Under the pieces are notes generated by a model, which saw nothing but the letters and a program-made list of their open reading frames with translations, did not search any database and had not been told where the DNA came from. Position numbers and translations under genes: made by a program. From Kordia zhangzhouensis (GTDB lineage: Bacteria; Bacteroidota; Bacteroidia; Flavobacteriales; Flavobacteriaceae): a stretch of DNA of 64,000 bases. The stretch spans positions 124,001 to 188,000 of the forward strand of contig NZ_LBMH01000006.1 in the NCBI RefSeq assembly GCF_001005305.1. Reading direction: 5' to 3'. Shown one piece after another: positions 16,632 through 25,174 of this stretch (the stretch's first letter is position 1; each line of letters begins with the position of its first letter).

Positions 16632-17885
16632 TTAGGATTTATTATTCCCAAGTTTATTTTTCTCTTCAATCCAAAGAGACATGTATTTGGTACTTTTTGA
16701 AGTGTGCAATTGCAACATGCTCCCCAAAAAGTTTTGTGTACGATGTGCTTGTAAATCGTTTTGTAGTGAACGTATTTTCTCCAAGAGTTTTTCTTCGAAA
16801 AGTTCTTTTGCAAATCGTTTTTCTAGAATCGTAAATCCATTCTGTTGTGCTTGCATCCAACGTTGTTTATCTGTATATAAAGCTACAGTTTCTGTAACCA
16901 AGGTTTCTATAGCGTCAGAAACGATTCCGCACCACGGCAAATCTCCATGCATGCCTTCTACACCAACGTTGGTAGTTACACAAGGCGTCCCATTTTGCAT
17001 CGCGTCAATAAATTTTCCTTTAAGTCCTGCACCAAAACGTAGCGGCGCTAGCAAGACTTTTGCTTTTTTTATAACTTCGGAAGCATCTTCTGCACGACCG
17101 TGTACAAAGAATTTTTCTTTCGGTTGATTCCATTGTAAATGTTCTTGCTTTGCGTACGAACCATATACGTGCATTTCTGCTTTGGGCAGTTTTTTTCGCA
17201 GTAATGGCCACACATTTTTTTTAAGATGTAATACCACGTCACGATTAGGCGCATGCAAAAAGTTTCCTATCATTACTAAATGTTGCCGCTCTTCATATGT
17301 AGGTATGTTTTTTTGAACTGCCCTTGATTCTCTATCAAGTAAAAAAGGAAGATATAATAGTAAAGAAGAATCAATATTAAAGTCGTTAATCAATAATTCA
17401 CATTCTACTTCAGAAATTAACAAAGATAAATCGCAACGTAAGATACTCGCCATTTCTCGCTGTGCTAGTTGGTATCTTTTTAGTTGTTCAACATGAAAAT
17501 CTATTCCATCTTTGATTGCCTGATGTCTCGCTTTTCGCAGACTATGTAAGTCTTCCGTATCAAGGATTCGTAAAGCATCGGGACAATTTTCGGCAACACG
17601 CCACCCAAATTGTTCTTCCATCATAAAACGATCAAACAATACAATAGTGGGTTGTGTGTTTTTTAAAAATTCATCAAAACTCGAATCATTAAGCTGAATA
17701 GTTTGGGAAGCAATTTCCAGTTGACGCAAATCCAATGCAAATTCACTTTGAGTTGCAGGAGAAGCAAATGTTACTTTCCATTTTTGAGAACGAAAAAATT
17801 GCAATAACTGTAGCATGCGTGTACCTGCCGCTGATGAATTGGGTTCAGGCCATACATAGCCAATCACGAGAATATGCTGTATCAT
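16632..17885 (-). CDS. Glycosyltransferase, GT1/GT4-like
   Basis: A 417-aa cytosolic glycosyltransferase. The N-terminal Rossmann domain begins HILVIGYVWPEPNSSAAGTRM, with the GTRM acceptor-side loop. The C-terminal nucleotide-sugar domain has VMIGNFLHAPNRD, LLAPLRFGAGLKGKFIDAM (the E/D-x7-E-like region) and GTPCVTTNVGVEGM. The ATG at 17885 is preferred to the longer frame from 17945, because it gives a start directly at the beta strand and an ATGA overlap (17882-17885) with the upstream GDPD gene. It is the last gene of a three-gene operon with GDPD and a hydroxylase. The acceptor is unknown. Confidence 0.87.
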   Translation of the reverse strand: MIQHILVIGYVWPEPNSSAAGTRMLQLLQFFRSQKWKVTFASPATQSEFALDLRQLEIASQTIQLNDSSFDEFLKNTQPTIVLFDRFMMEEQFGWRVAENCPDALRILDTEDLHSLRKARHQAIKDGIDFHVEQLKRYQLAQREMASILRCDLSLLISEVECELLINDFNIDSSLLLYLPFLLDRESRAVQKNIPTYEERQHLVMIGNFLHAPNRDVVLHLKKNVWPLLRKKLPKAEMHVYGSYAKQEHLQWNQPKEKFFVHGRAEDASEVIKKAKVLLAPLRFGAGLKGKFIDAMQNGTPCVTTNVGVEGMHGDLPWCGIVSDAIETLVTETVALYTDKQRWMQAQQNGFTILEKRFAKELFEEKLLEKIRSLQNDLQAHRTQNFLGSMLQLHTSKSTKYMSLWIEEKNKLGNNKS

Positions 17886-18790
17886 TTTGCAAGAAGCTTT
17901 TTGAGTCGGTCCGGATAGTCGGTAATGATTCCATCTACATGCCAATTAATCAACTGTTGCATCTCTTCCGTTTCATTGACTGTCCAAGGAATGACTTTAA
18001 ATCCTTTGTTTTGATAGCTTCGAATAACTTCTTTGGTAAGTAGTTGGTAATATGGACTGATAATAGTAGGAGAAAAACTAAGTTGTTCTAACTTTTTTTC
18101 AATGAATTCGTTTTCATCAACCAATAATGCCGTAGTCATATAAGGCGCTTGTTTGTTGATTTGCTCAAGCATTTCTATATCAAAAGCTTGTAAGTTTACA
18201 CGATTTCCTAGATGAAATTGCTGAATGACCTCCAATACTAATCGAACAAATTCTTCAACTTTTGGTGCGTAAATAGTATCGTAAGAAGATACTCTTTTAA
18301 TCTCAATATTGTAGCGAACTTGTTGTTTAGATTTGTCTTCTGCCATCTGTATAACTTCTTCCAACAAGGGTTTGATCACTTTTACTTTTTCTTGAGAAGG
18401 AAATCGAGGATGTACTCGTGTTCCACAATCATACAGACGAATGCTGTCGTAAGTCATTTGGTATAGATTGTAGTTTTTTTCGCTTTGCTCATCAATCGGT
18501 TTTCCGTCTATATTCAATGCGATTTCATGATTCATAAAAGGTTCATGTGACACTACTACTTTATGATCTTTCGAAATGACCACGTCCAATTCTAGCGTAT
18601 GCACGCCAATTTCAAGAGCTTTTTGGAAACCGATTAGTGAATTTTCAGGCAATAGTCCTCGACAGCCGCGATGTCCTTGAATATCTATCATTTTTTTATG
18701 ATTGGGTGTGTGTGTACAACTTATTAAAAATAAAAAAAGAAGAGTCCAACTACGAAGATATATAGATCTTACAAAGAAAATATTATTCAT
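17882..18790 (-). CDS. Glycerophosphodiester phosphodiesterase (GDPD) lipoprotein
   Basis: A 302-aa enzyme that hydrolyses glycerophosphodiesters to glycerol-3-phosphate and an alcohol. The N-terminus is a lipoprotein signal ending LFLISC (Cys25). The TIM-barrel motifs are QGHRGCRGLLPENS (catalytic His), LELDVVISKDHKVVVSHEP (metal ligands and second His) and the C-terminal IPWTVNE and GIITDYPD. Its 5' end overlaps the hydroxylase 3' end by 8 bp and its stop overlaps the glycosyltransferase start, so the three are cotranscribed. A role in membrane lipid turnover is inferred. Confidence 0.93.
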   Translation of the reverse strand: MNNIFFVRSIYLRSWTLLFLFLISCTHTPNHKKMIDIQGHRGCRGLLPENSLIGFQKALEIGVHTLELDVVISKDHKVVVSHEPFMNHEIALNIDGKPIDEQSEKNYNLYQMTYDSIRLYDCGTRVHPRFPSQEKVKVIKPLLEEVIQMAEDKSKQQVRYNIEIKRVSSYDTIYAPKVEEFVRLVLEVIQQFHLGNRVNLQAFDIEMLEQINKQAPYMTTALLVDENEFIEKKLEQLSFSPTIISPYYQLLTKEVIRSYQNKGFKVIPWTVNETEEMQQLINWHVDGIITDYPDRLKKLLAK

Positions 18791-19634
18791 CAGTTTTAAG
18801 AGTTGTTGGCGGACGGTATTTATTGAAAGGAATTTTGAGTAAGCTTTTCAAATTTGCATTTTCAGAAGCATCTGGATATGTATCAACCCCGTATATCAAA
18901 GTTTCAGGATCTTTTTTTGCAAATGTTTTAAAAATATGATCCCAAATGGAAAAAATGTTCCCATAGTTAGTATCCGTGTATGGTAATACATGATGATGAT
19001 GCACTTTATGCATATTGGGAGAAACAATTACATAACTTAGCCAAGTATCTACTTTGCTTGGAATACGGATGTTGGCGTGGTTAAATTGTGATAGTACAAC
19101 TGACATAGATTGATATAGCATAATAATTGCCACCGGCGCACCAACAATAACAACTCCTAAAAGTGTGAAGGCAAAACGAATGACACTTTCTCCTGGATGA
19201 TGTCTATTTGCCGTAGTTGTATCTACATGAGTATCTGTATGGTGAACTAAGTGAAAACGCCACAATACAGGTATTTTATGTTCAACATAATGTGCTAACC
19301 ACGCTCCAAAAAAATCTAACAATGCAACACCGATGAGCACATACCACCATGCGGATAGCTCAGGAAACTGTAGGTCAATCCATTGCAAAATACCAAATTT
19401 AGAAGCTACCGTCCATTCAGAAGCTTTGAATAATAAAAAAGCTAATACAAAGTTGACTACAATAGTTGTCAGTGTAAAAAAAATATTGATTCCTGCGTGA
19501 TTTATTTTTTTGTAATTGAATCGAAATAAAGGGATTATATATTCAACTAACCAGAAAAATGCAATTCCTCCTACCAATATGGCACTTCTATGGGATGAAG
19601 GAATGGATTCAAAGTATGATAAGATAGTATCCAA
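18783..19634 (-). CDS. Fatty acid hydroxylase / sterol desaturase family membrane protein
   Basis: A 283-aa integral membrane di-iron oxygenase. Hydrophobic helices lie at about 17-36, 48-70, 95-115 and 155-175. The histidine clusters are H115-x3-H119, H128-x2-HH131-132, HH145-146 and, near the C-terminus, MHKVHHHH, the pattern of the fatty acid hydroxylase superfamily (PF04116). The substrate is probably a lipid acyl chain, sterol-like lipid or ether lipid. The start is a TTG, because no ATG exists between the upstream in-frame stop and the first membrane helix. The first gene of the hydroxylase-GDPD-glycosyltransferase operon. Confidence 0.9.
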   Translation of the reverse strand: MDTILSYFESIPSSHRSAILVGGIAFFWLVEYIIPLFRFNYKKINHAGINIFFTLTTIVVNFVLAFLLFKASEWTVASKFGILQWIDLQFPELSAWWYVLIGVALLDFFGAWLAHYVEHKIPVLWRFHLVHHTDTHVDTTTANRHHPGESVIRFAFTLLGVVIVGAPVAIIMLYQSMSVVLSQFNHANIRIPSKVDTWLSYVIVSPNMHKVHHHHVLPYTDTNYGNIFSIWDHIFKTFAKKDPETLIYGVDTYPDASENANLKSLLKIPFNKYRPPTTLKTDE

Positions 19635-19699
19635 AGTTATGTAGATTTCGTAGGTTATGTTAGTTCATAAAGATACGTTTTTCTTAAAATGGTTGCAAA

Positions 19700-20212
19700 C
19701 TAACGTTTAGCTTTCCCTTCCAATACTACTTTGAGTTTTTCTACAATACGGTAGGTTGCTGGACAAATAGCTGTATTATTAATAGTAATATCAGATATTT
19801 TATGAAACTTTTTACGGTCGGTATGCGGATATTCTCTACATGCTTTGGGGCGCACATCATAAATCATACACTCATTGTCTGCTCCTAAAAAATGACACGG
19901 CGCACTTTGTAGCACATAATGATTGTCTTCATCAAAATATAAAAATTGACTAATAAACTGATGCTCTTTCATTCGAAAATGCTTAGAGATACGAGCAATA
20001 TCTGCATTCGTAAAAATAGGACTTGTAGTTTTACAACAATTGGCACAAGCCAAACAATCCGTTTGAGCAAATTCTTCCTCATGCAACTCTTGCATGAGAT
20101 AATCTAAGTTTTTAGGTGTCTTTTTTCGGAGTTTATGAAAAAACTTACGGTTCTCTTTTTCAGCCTCTTTCGCCAATTTTGGCAACTCATTTATAAAATC
20201 CTGCATATGCAT
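19700..20212 (-). CDS. YkgJ-family cysteine-cluster protein
   Basis: A 170-aa protein with the metal-binding cysteine signature of the YkgJ / zinc-iron chelating family: C53-x2-C56-x2-C59-C60 (CLACANCC), then C106, C115 and C125 in APCHFLG, NECMIY and RPKACREYPH. There is no signal peptide. The first 45 residues are a charged helix. The family is thought to bind an Fe-S cluster or zinc; a reaction is not established. Two Met codons (residues 1 and 3) are possible starts. A -7 box lies 15 bp upstream. Confidence 0.88.
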   Translation of the reverse strand: MHMQDFINELPKLAKEAEKENRKFFHKLRKKTPKNLDYLMQELHEEEFAQTDCLACANCCKTTSPIFTNADIARISKHFRMKEHQFISQFLYFDEDNHYVLQSAPCHFLGADNECMIYDVRPKACREYPHTDRKKFHKISDITINNTAICPATYRIVEKLKVVLEGKAKR

Positions 20213-20226
20213 TTCATCATTTGTGA

Positions 20227-20234
20227 CAAAAATA
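20227..20234 (-). promoter_or_regulatory. Candidate -7 box (TATTTTTG) of the YkgJ gene
   Basis: The minus-strand TATTTTTG matches TAnnTTTG exactly, 15 bp upstream of the ATG at 20212. No -33 TTG is found at the usual distance. Confidence 0.45.
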
Positions 20235-20377
20235 CACGATAATTTTTTGATTTACTGGGTAACAAAATCAAAACACTGAAACTAGTCTGTACAATATCTA
20301 ATTTTTAGGTAACTAGAGTCACTAAAATTGGGGGATTTTACGGGTCTAGGTTAATTATTTAGGTTATAGTTAACACC

Positions 20378-20426
20378 AAGCAACGATGAATACCGAAGGT
20401 AGGATTCGTTGCTTTTCTATTTTTTG
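20378..20426 (+). terminator. Orphan terminator-like hairpin on the plus strand
   Basis: AAGCAACGA (20378-20386) pairs with TCGTTGCTT (20406-20414). An inner TACC-GAA-GGTA helix sits at 20391-20401, and TTCTATTTTTT follows. No plus-strand gene precedes it, so it may end an unannotated small RNA. Confidence 0.5.
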
Positions 20427-20493
20427 ATAACTTTCTTTTACAAAAAAAAATTAACTCAAACGCTTAGTATAAAGTTACAAAGTATACATGCTA

Positions 20494-20520
20494 AAAAAAG
20501 AAAAGCGACCCGAAGGTCGC
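20494..20520 (-). terminator. Terminator of the 43-aa leader-peptide gene
   Basis: The minus-strand GCGACC-TTCG-GGTCGC hairpin (20520-20505) is followed by TTTTCTTTTTTT. It lies 9 nt after the stop at 20529. Confidence 0.85.
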
Positions 20521-20528
20521 AAATATGT

Positions 20529-20660
20529 TTAATGGTGATGGCAAAGATCTTCGCAATTACTATATTGAAAGCAACAATAATTACCACCACCTACTAAGTT
20601 TACTTGTTCTTGTTTGTCTAGTACTTGGACATTTTCTAAGTTTAAAATACTTTTTAACAT
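20529..20660 (-). CDS. Short double-glycine leader peptide (type B leader)
   Basis: A 43-aa peptide, MLKSILNLENVQVLDKQEQ followed by VNLVGGG, a near match to the leader at 8686-8943. Cleavage after the Gly run at residues 24-26 would release a core of only about 17 residues, starting NYCCFQYSNC and ending LCHHH. It has four cysteines and three terminal histidines, a composition suited to disulfides or metal binding. It has its own terminator directly downstream and the TACGG-N5-CCGTA palindrome 57 bp upstream of its start. The gene is below common length cut-offs. Function unknown. Confidence 0.78.
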   Translation of the reverse strand: MLKSILNLENVQVLDKQEQVNLVGGGNYCCFQYSNCEDLCHHH

Positions 20661-20717
20661 GATTTATTTTTTAAAATTAATTATAGCGGAAATTATAAAA
20701 ACAATGTAGAAATTACT

Positions 20718-20732
20718 TACGGAAAGACCGTA
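20718..20732 (-). promoter_or_regulatory. Palindromic operator candidate TACGG-N5-CCGTA (second copy)
   Basis: TACGGAAAGACCGTA has perfect 5-bp arms. Its edge is 57 bp upstream of the leader-peptide ATG at 20660, about the same distance as the copy at 7854-7868 from its gene. Confidence 0.55.
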
Positions 20733-20834
20733 ATTAATATCACAAACACCTATAATACATAAAAATGTAGACTTTAAAATTGCTTCTTTTTAAAAGTACA
20801 GCAATCATCATGAGTAAAAGTTAAGGAGTTAATG

Positions 20835-20842
20835 TACTTTTG
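20835..20842 (+). promoter_or_regulatory. Candidate -7 box (TACTTTTG) of the methyltransferase gene
   Basis: An exact TAnnTTTG match 19 bp before the ATG at 20862. The -33 element is not evident. Confidence 0.45.
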
Positions 20843-20861
20843 TAATTTATTTTACATGTAA

Positions 20862-21569
20862 ATGAAAGATTTATTCGGAAAGGCAATTTTAGATTACCAA
20901 CAAGGAAACTATACAGAAGATATAGTTACGGCAACTTCTATTTCTGAAGAAGACAGCTTACCAATTCCCTACCTATTTCGTTCTTATGAAGAAATGCCCG
21001 CTATTGAACAAACAGCGTTGCAAATGGCAAAGGGACATGTATTGGATGTTGGCTGTGGTGCTGGCAGTCATAGTTTGTATTTACAAAATGAACGACAATT
21101 AAAAGTAACTGCCATTGATGTTTCTGAAGCAGCCATTAAAACATGCCTCTTACGTGGAATACGCAATGCACAGCATATTAATGTCATGGATTTTTCAGGT
21201 GAATTTGACACTATTCTCTTGTTGATGAATGGAGCTGGCATGTGCGGTAAGCTAAATCGCATCAGTGATTTTTTACTTCATCTAAAAAGCTTATTAACTG
21301 ATGAAGGACAAATATTAGTTGATTCTTCTGATATCATTTATATGTTTGATGAAGATGAAGATGGAGGCAAATGGATTCCTACTGATAATGAATACTATGG
21401 AGAACTTTTATACTACGTAGGTTATAAAGGTGAGCAAGAAGAACCTTTTCATTGGTTATATATTGATTATAATACATTACAAAATGCAGCTCACGCTTGT
21501 GGTTTACAATGCGAACTCATCGAAGAAGGCACACATTATGACTACTTGGCCAAACTATCCAAGAGATAA
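20862..21569 (+). CDS. Class I SAM-dependent methyltransferase
   Basis: A 235-aa cytosolic methyltransferase. Motif I is VLDVGCGAGSHS (about residues 60-71), the acidic post-I residue is in VTAIDVSEAAI, and motif II lies around FDTILLLMNGAGMCG. The C-terminal half (IPTDNEYYGELLYYVGYKGE, FHWLYIDYNTL) forms the substrate side and is typical of small-molecule enzymes. It stands between two leader-peptide genes, and the second follows on the same strand after 90 nt. Peptide modification is conceivable but unsupported. No substrate can be assigned. Confidence 0.88.
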   Translation: MKDLFGKAILDYQQGNYTEDIVTATSISEEDSLPIPYLFRSYEEMPAIEQTALQMAKGHVLDVGCGAGSHSLYLQNERQLKVTAIDVSEAAIKTCLLRGIRNAQHINVMDFSGEFDTILLLMNGAGMCGKLNRISDFLLHLKSLLTDEGQILVDSSDIIYMFDEDEDGGKWIPTDNEYYGELLYYVGYKGEQEEPFHWLYIDYNTLQNAAHACGLQCELIEEGTHYDYLAKLSKR

Positions 21570-21659
21570 CAAACACAACATATCTAACTGATTTTCAGCT
21601 AAACATATGCTTATTTTTCTTATTTTTAAGTTCAAATGTATAACCAAAAACAAGAAATC

Positions 21660-21842
21660 ATGAAAAAAAGCATTTTACAAATCAAAGGAATGGAAGTTCT
21701 ATCTAAAGAACATCAGAGAAACATCAAAGGAGCTGCTTCTGGTGGAAACACTGATAAATGTGGTTGCGATTGTGCTGGAAATGTAACTGGTCCATATTAT
21801 TGCCAGCTATATTTTGCCTGTCCGCAAATATATACATGCTAA
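21660..21842 (+). CDS. Double-glycine-type leader peptide (type B-related leader)
   Basis: A 60-aa peptide. The Met at 21660 is preferred to one eight codons earlier because MKKSILQIKGMEVLSKEHQ then aligns with the leaders of the genes at 8686 and 20529. The expected GG is degenerate: NIKGAASGG places a Gly-Ala at residues 24-25 and a Gly-Gly at 28-29, so the cleavage site is uncertain. The core is Cys-rich: C-G-C-D-C in the first part and three more cysteines before the end (IYTC). It is followed at once by a terminator. No maturation gene is adjacent apart from the upstream methyltransferase of unknown role. Confidence 0.72.
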   Translation: MKKSILQIKGMEVLSKEHQRNIKGAASGGNTDKCGCDCAGNVTGPYYCQLYFACPQIYTC

Positions 21843-21863
21843 GTAATGTAAAAAACAATCAAA

Positions 21864-21893
21864 AAAAGCGGTTATCAATAAGTAACCGCTTTT
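21864..21893. terminator. Bidirectional terminator
   Basis: AAAAGCGGTTA (21864-21874) pairs with TAACCGCTTTT (21883-21893), with A and T runs on either side. It serves the peptide gene and the converging DUF2059 gene. Confidence 0.85.
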
Positions 21894-21898
21894 CTATT

Positions 21899-22432
21899 TT
21901 AATTCAAACTATATCCTTTTTCTGCTAATTTATTGAGCACGCTTTTATACAATTCTCCACTCCACTGCATAGAAATCTCTCCTTCAATTTGTGCCAAACC
22001 ATCCCTGCTTGCAATCATTTTTTGACCTGTTTCAGAATCGTAAAAATTCCCTATCTGTGCTCGTTGAACTGGTGTCAATCGAGAAGCATCTGCAACTAAT
22101 TGCTTCCCTGCTGCCGATTCATAAAAAACAATCATATTTTGAATATCTTTTCCTGTAAAATACGCTTTGTATGCAGAAACCAAGACCGCTTTTACATCGT
22201 CAACTTGCTGTGCTTTTTTACTTTCCAGTTCTTCCCATATAGTATTAGGAATTTTATATTCCTTGAACTGCTTTTTAAGCATAACATACATCGCATCAAT
22301 GGCAGATTCATACTGTTGTTGTGTCCCATTGATTGTTAAGTAATGTTTTACGTTCTCTACATACGTGTCTGTTTGTGCCGTAATCTGTTGTACAGCACAT
22401 ACAAATAGTACCGCAATAAAAAATGTTCTCAT
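21899..22432 (-). CDS. DUF2059 secreted protein
   Basis: A 177-aa protein with an N-terminal signal peptide (MRTFFIAVLFVCAVQQITAQ, cleavage after about residue 20). The conserved C-terminal half is DUF2059: LVSAYKAYFTGKDIQNMIVFYESAAGKQLV, with the characteristic FYES-x-AGK segment, and MQWSGELYK near the end. Members are exported helical proteins of unknown function. The gene is monocistronic and ends at the shared terminator. The domain call is good; no role can be assigned. Confidence 0.85.
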   Translation of the reverse strand: MRTFFIAVLFVCAVQQITAQTDTYVENVKHYLTINGTQQQYESAIDAMYVMLKKQFKEYKIPNTIWEELESKKAQQVDDVKAVLVSAYKAYFTGKDIQNMIVFYESAAGKQLVADASRLTPVQRAQIGNFYDSETGQKMIASRDGLAQIEGEISMQWSGELYKSVLNKLAEKGYSLN

Positions 22433-22675
22433 AAATACGTAATTATTTATTGGTAGGCTTTACAAGAATATTGCATTTCAAATACTATTCCAAATTTTTC
22501 AATTATAGATTCGACTGAAATAAAGAGTCTCTACCCTATTTAAGACATTTTGAATATTAGAAGAAAAGCAATACACTATTGACGATAAATATGCAAAAAA
22601 TTAGCAATAACTGTTATTTTTTTGTTAATTTTCCAGCAAAAAGTATTGAAAACAAATCAACCACCAACTGTTACT

Positions 22676-25024
22676 ATGAAAAACTTTACACTAATGCTGC
22701 TGCTTTCGTTTATCTTGAATGTATCAGCCCAAAACCTTCAACGACCAGTTCCTGAAAGTTGGAACATTCCAACAATTGAAAAAGTCGTTCCTATTAAATT
22801 TGAAAGACCGAATCTCGCTACATTACATGCTGAAGACGCAATCAATGATCAAGATAAATCCATTCCTTGGCGATTTGGATACGACCATTTTGTAGATTAC
22901 GGAATTAACAATGCTGGACAATGGCACACTTTGCCAAATGGTGACCGTATTTGGCGAATTAACTTTATTTCTCCAGGTGCATTGACGATGAATATTCTTT
23001 TTGATCGTTATAAAATTCCTGTTGGAGGGAAAGTGTACATTTATAACGGTGATCGTTCTCAAATCCTTAATACATTCTCTCATCTTCAAAACAATCCTGA
23101 AGAAATTTTAGGTACTTGGATGATTGATGGAGAAAGTATTATAATCGAATATTATGAGCCTAAAAAAGTACGAGGACAAGCTCGTTTAAACATAGGAAAT
23201 GTAATTCACGGGTATCGTACATTAAGCATGCACAATGTAAATGGCACTCCAGAAGCATTAAACGATTCTGGTCCATGTAATGTAGATGTAAACTGTGATA
23301 TTTCTGCATTCAATTCTACCGCGCACGACATTAAAGAAGATGTGAAAAAATCAGTTGCAATGATTGTGGTAGGCGGAAATGGTTTCTGTACAGGTGCATT
23401 GGTAAACAATACGAATAATGATGGAACACCGTACTTTTTGACTGCCAATCACTGTTTAGGTGGTTCTGTTGGTGGCTGGGCATTTCGTTTCAATTGGGCA
23501 AGTGATGCTTCGGTAGCAGACTGTGCGACCAATGCGCCAAGTATTAACAACTCATTCATTCAAACAGCAAGTGGTGCTGTATTAAGAGCCTCTAGTTCCG
23601 ACTCTGACATGGCATTGCTAGAAATCACAGACGCAGCCTTTTTTGCAGGAAATCCAGACGTAGTTTGGGCAGGTTGGAACCGCTCTACTTCTGCTGTTCC
23701 TTCTTTAAATGTGGGAATTCATCACCCAAGTGGTGATATTCAAAAAGTATGTGTTGATTTACAAAGTTCTTCGAGAGTTACATCCAACGTACTTTCAGGA
23801 GCAGGATTACCATCGTTTCAAGCTTGGCGAATTGCTGATTGGGATTTAGGAGTAACCGAACCAGGTTCTTCAGGTTCTCCACTATTTGATCAAAATGGGT
23901 TAATTATCGGAAAACTTTCAGGTGGAGCTGCTGCGTGTTCTGGGACAAATGACAATAATCAGTTTGATGATTATGGTCGCTTTGGTGTTTCTTGGGATTT
24001 CAACGCTGCTTCTTCACAACAACTTAAATTTTGGCTTGACCCTGCAGGAACCAACCCCGTATCACTACAACAATTTCCTCCATTACAAACATTCGATTTT
24101 GATGCTGCAATTTCTATTTTTAATATTCCAACAAATCTTTGTGACGCAACAATCACTCCTACACTACGTATTACAAATGAAGGAAACACCCAGTTAACAA
24201 GTGTTACTGTTGTATATCAATTAGATAGTGGAGCACAAACTACAATCAACTGGACTGGTAGCTTAGCAAATGGAGAAACAGATGATATTCCATTAAGTCC
24301 TATTGCAGTATCAGGAGTTGGAGCTCATGCATTTACGGCTTCTGTTTCTAATCCTAATGGAAATCCTGATCAAGCTTCATTTAATGATACTGATGTGGAA
24401 AGTTTTTCTATTCCAGATAATTTTGACACCGATACAATCAGAGTTATTATTACACCAGATCGCTATGGGGCTGAAACTACATGGGAGTTAACCAACTCTA
24501 TTGGAACTGTTATTGGAAGTGGCGGGCCATATACAACGGTAGGCACGAATGGAACACAACCAGATGAAATTCAAGATATTACTATTACCGTATTTGATGA
24601 GTGCTATACTTTCACATTGAACGACTCTTACGGTGATGGAATTTGCTGTTTATATGGTGCAGGAACGTACCGAATTGAAGATGGAAATGGCAACATACTC
24701 ATCAATGGTAACGGCTCTTTCTCTACTAGTATTTCAAACTTGTTTAAAGTTTCAGATCCATTAAGTGTTGGGGAAAATGAGCTTGCTAATAATTTACGCA
24801 TCTTCCCAAATCCTTCAGCAAATAACTTTACTGTACATATTGATAAGTTTTCAAACACAACTTATGAAATAAGCAGCATTACAGGGCAACGAATCCAAAC
24901 GGGTACTTTTAATAATGGTTCTAATACACTTTCTATGCAAAATGAAGCCGCAGGTATGTACTTCATTAAAATTACTGATGTAGAAAGTAATGCAAGTGTC
25001 ACAAAAAAGATTGTGAAGTATTAA
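22676..25024 (+). CDS. Secreted trypsin-like serine protease (lysyl endopeptidase type) with T9SS sorting domain
   Basis: A 782-aa exported protease. The ATG at 22676 is chosen because it starts a clean signal peptide (KNFTLMLLLSFILNVSAQ); the frame extends to a TTG at 22622 without signal character. A propeptide of about 200 residues is followed by a chymotrypsin-fold domain with H259 (LTANHC), D311 (SDSDMALLEI) and S401 (GSSGSPLF) as the likely triad, resembling Achromobacter lysyl endopeptidase. A CARDB-like domain comes next, then a region with ECYTFTLNDSYGDGIC. The last 75 residues are a type A T9SS sorting domain (RIFPNPS to KIVKY), so it is exported by type IX secretion. Confidence 0.92.
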   Translation: MKNFTLMLLLSFILNVSAQNLQRPVPESWNIPTIEKVVPIKFERPNLATLHAEDAINDQDKSIPWRFGYDHFVDYGINNAGQWHTLPNGDRIWRINFISPGALTMNILFDRYKIPVGGKVYIYNGDRSQILNTFSHLQNNPEEILGTWMIDGESIIIEYYEPKKVRGQARLNIGNVIHGYRTLSMHNVNGTPEALNDSGPCNVDVNCDISAFNSTAHDIKEDVKKSVAMIVVGGNGFCTGALVNNTNNDGTPYFLTANHCLGGSVGGWAFRFNWASDASVADCATNAPSINNSFIQTASGAVLRASSSDSDMALLEITDAAFFAGNPDVVWAGWNRSTSAVPSLNVGIHHPSGDIQKVCVDLQSSSRVTSNVLSGAGLPSFQAWRIADWDLGVTEPGSSGSPLFDQNGLIIGKLSGGAAACSGTNDNNQFDDYGRFGVSWDFNAASSQQLKFWLDPAGTNPVSLQQFPPLQTFDFDAAISIFNIPTNLCDATITPTLRITNEGNTQLTSVTVVYQLDSGAQTTINWTGSLANGETDDIPLSPIAVSGVGAHAFTASVSNPNGNPDQASFNDTDVESFSIPDNFDTDTIRVIITPDRYGAETTWELTNSIGTVIGSGGPYTTVGTNGTQPDEIQDITITVFDECYTFTLNDSYGDGICCLYGAGTYRIEDGNGNILINGNGSFSTSISNLFKVSDPLSVGENELANNLRIFPNPSANNFTVHIDKFSNTTYEISSITGQRIQTGTFNNGSNTLSMQNEAAGMYFIKITDVESNASVTKKIVKY

Positions 25025-25050
25025 AAAATAAGAATTCAATATACATTAAG

Positions 25051-25083
25051 AACATCTGCTTTTTCCAGCAGATGTTTTTTTTA
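25051..25083 (+). terminator. Terminator of the serine protease gene
   Basis: ACATCTGCT (25052-25060) and AGCAGATGT (25067-25075) form a 9-bp stem with a 6-nt loop, then a T run. It lies 28 nt after the stop. Confidence 0.9.
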
Positions 25084-25174
25084 TATACTTATTCCACGTA
25101 CTTTGATAGAAAACTAAAAGCATTTTTTTTAGACTTCATCAAAATCAATTACTTTTAGACAAATTTTTGAATGT

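Larger units (their letters stand above)
20213..20528. other. Intergenic region with an orphan plus-strand hairpin
   Basis: This 316-bp region lies between two minus-strand genes. It contains the YkgJ promoter box (20227-20234), a G-rich patch around 20329-20344, the plus-oriented hairpin at 20378-20426, and the terminator of the next minus gene. No coding sequence is evident. Confidence 0.5.

Noticed and set aside
16681-17127. 148-codon plus-strand frame within the glycosyltransferase gene
   Set aside because: Antisense shadow; the composition is that of reversed coding sequence and the minus-strand gene has all family motifs.
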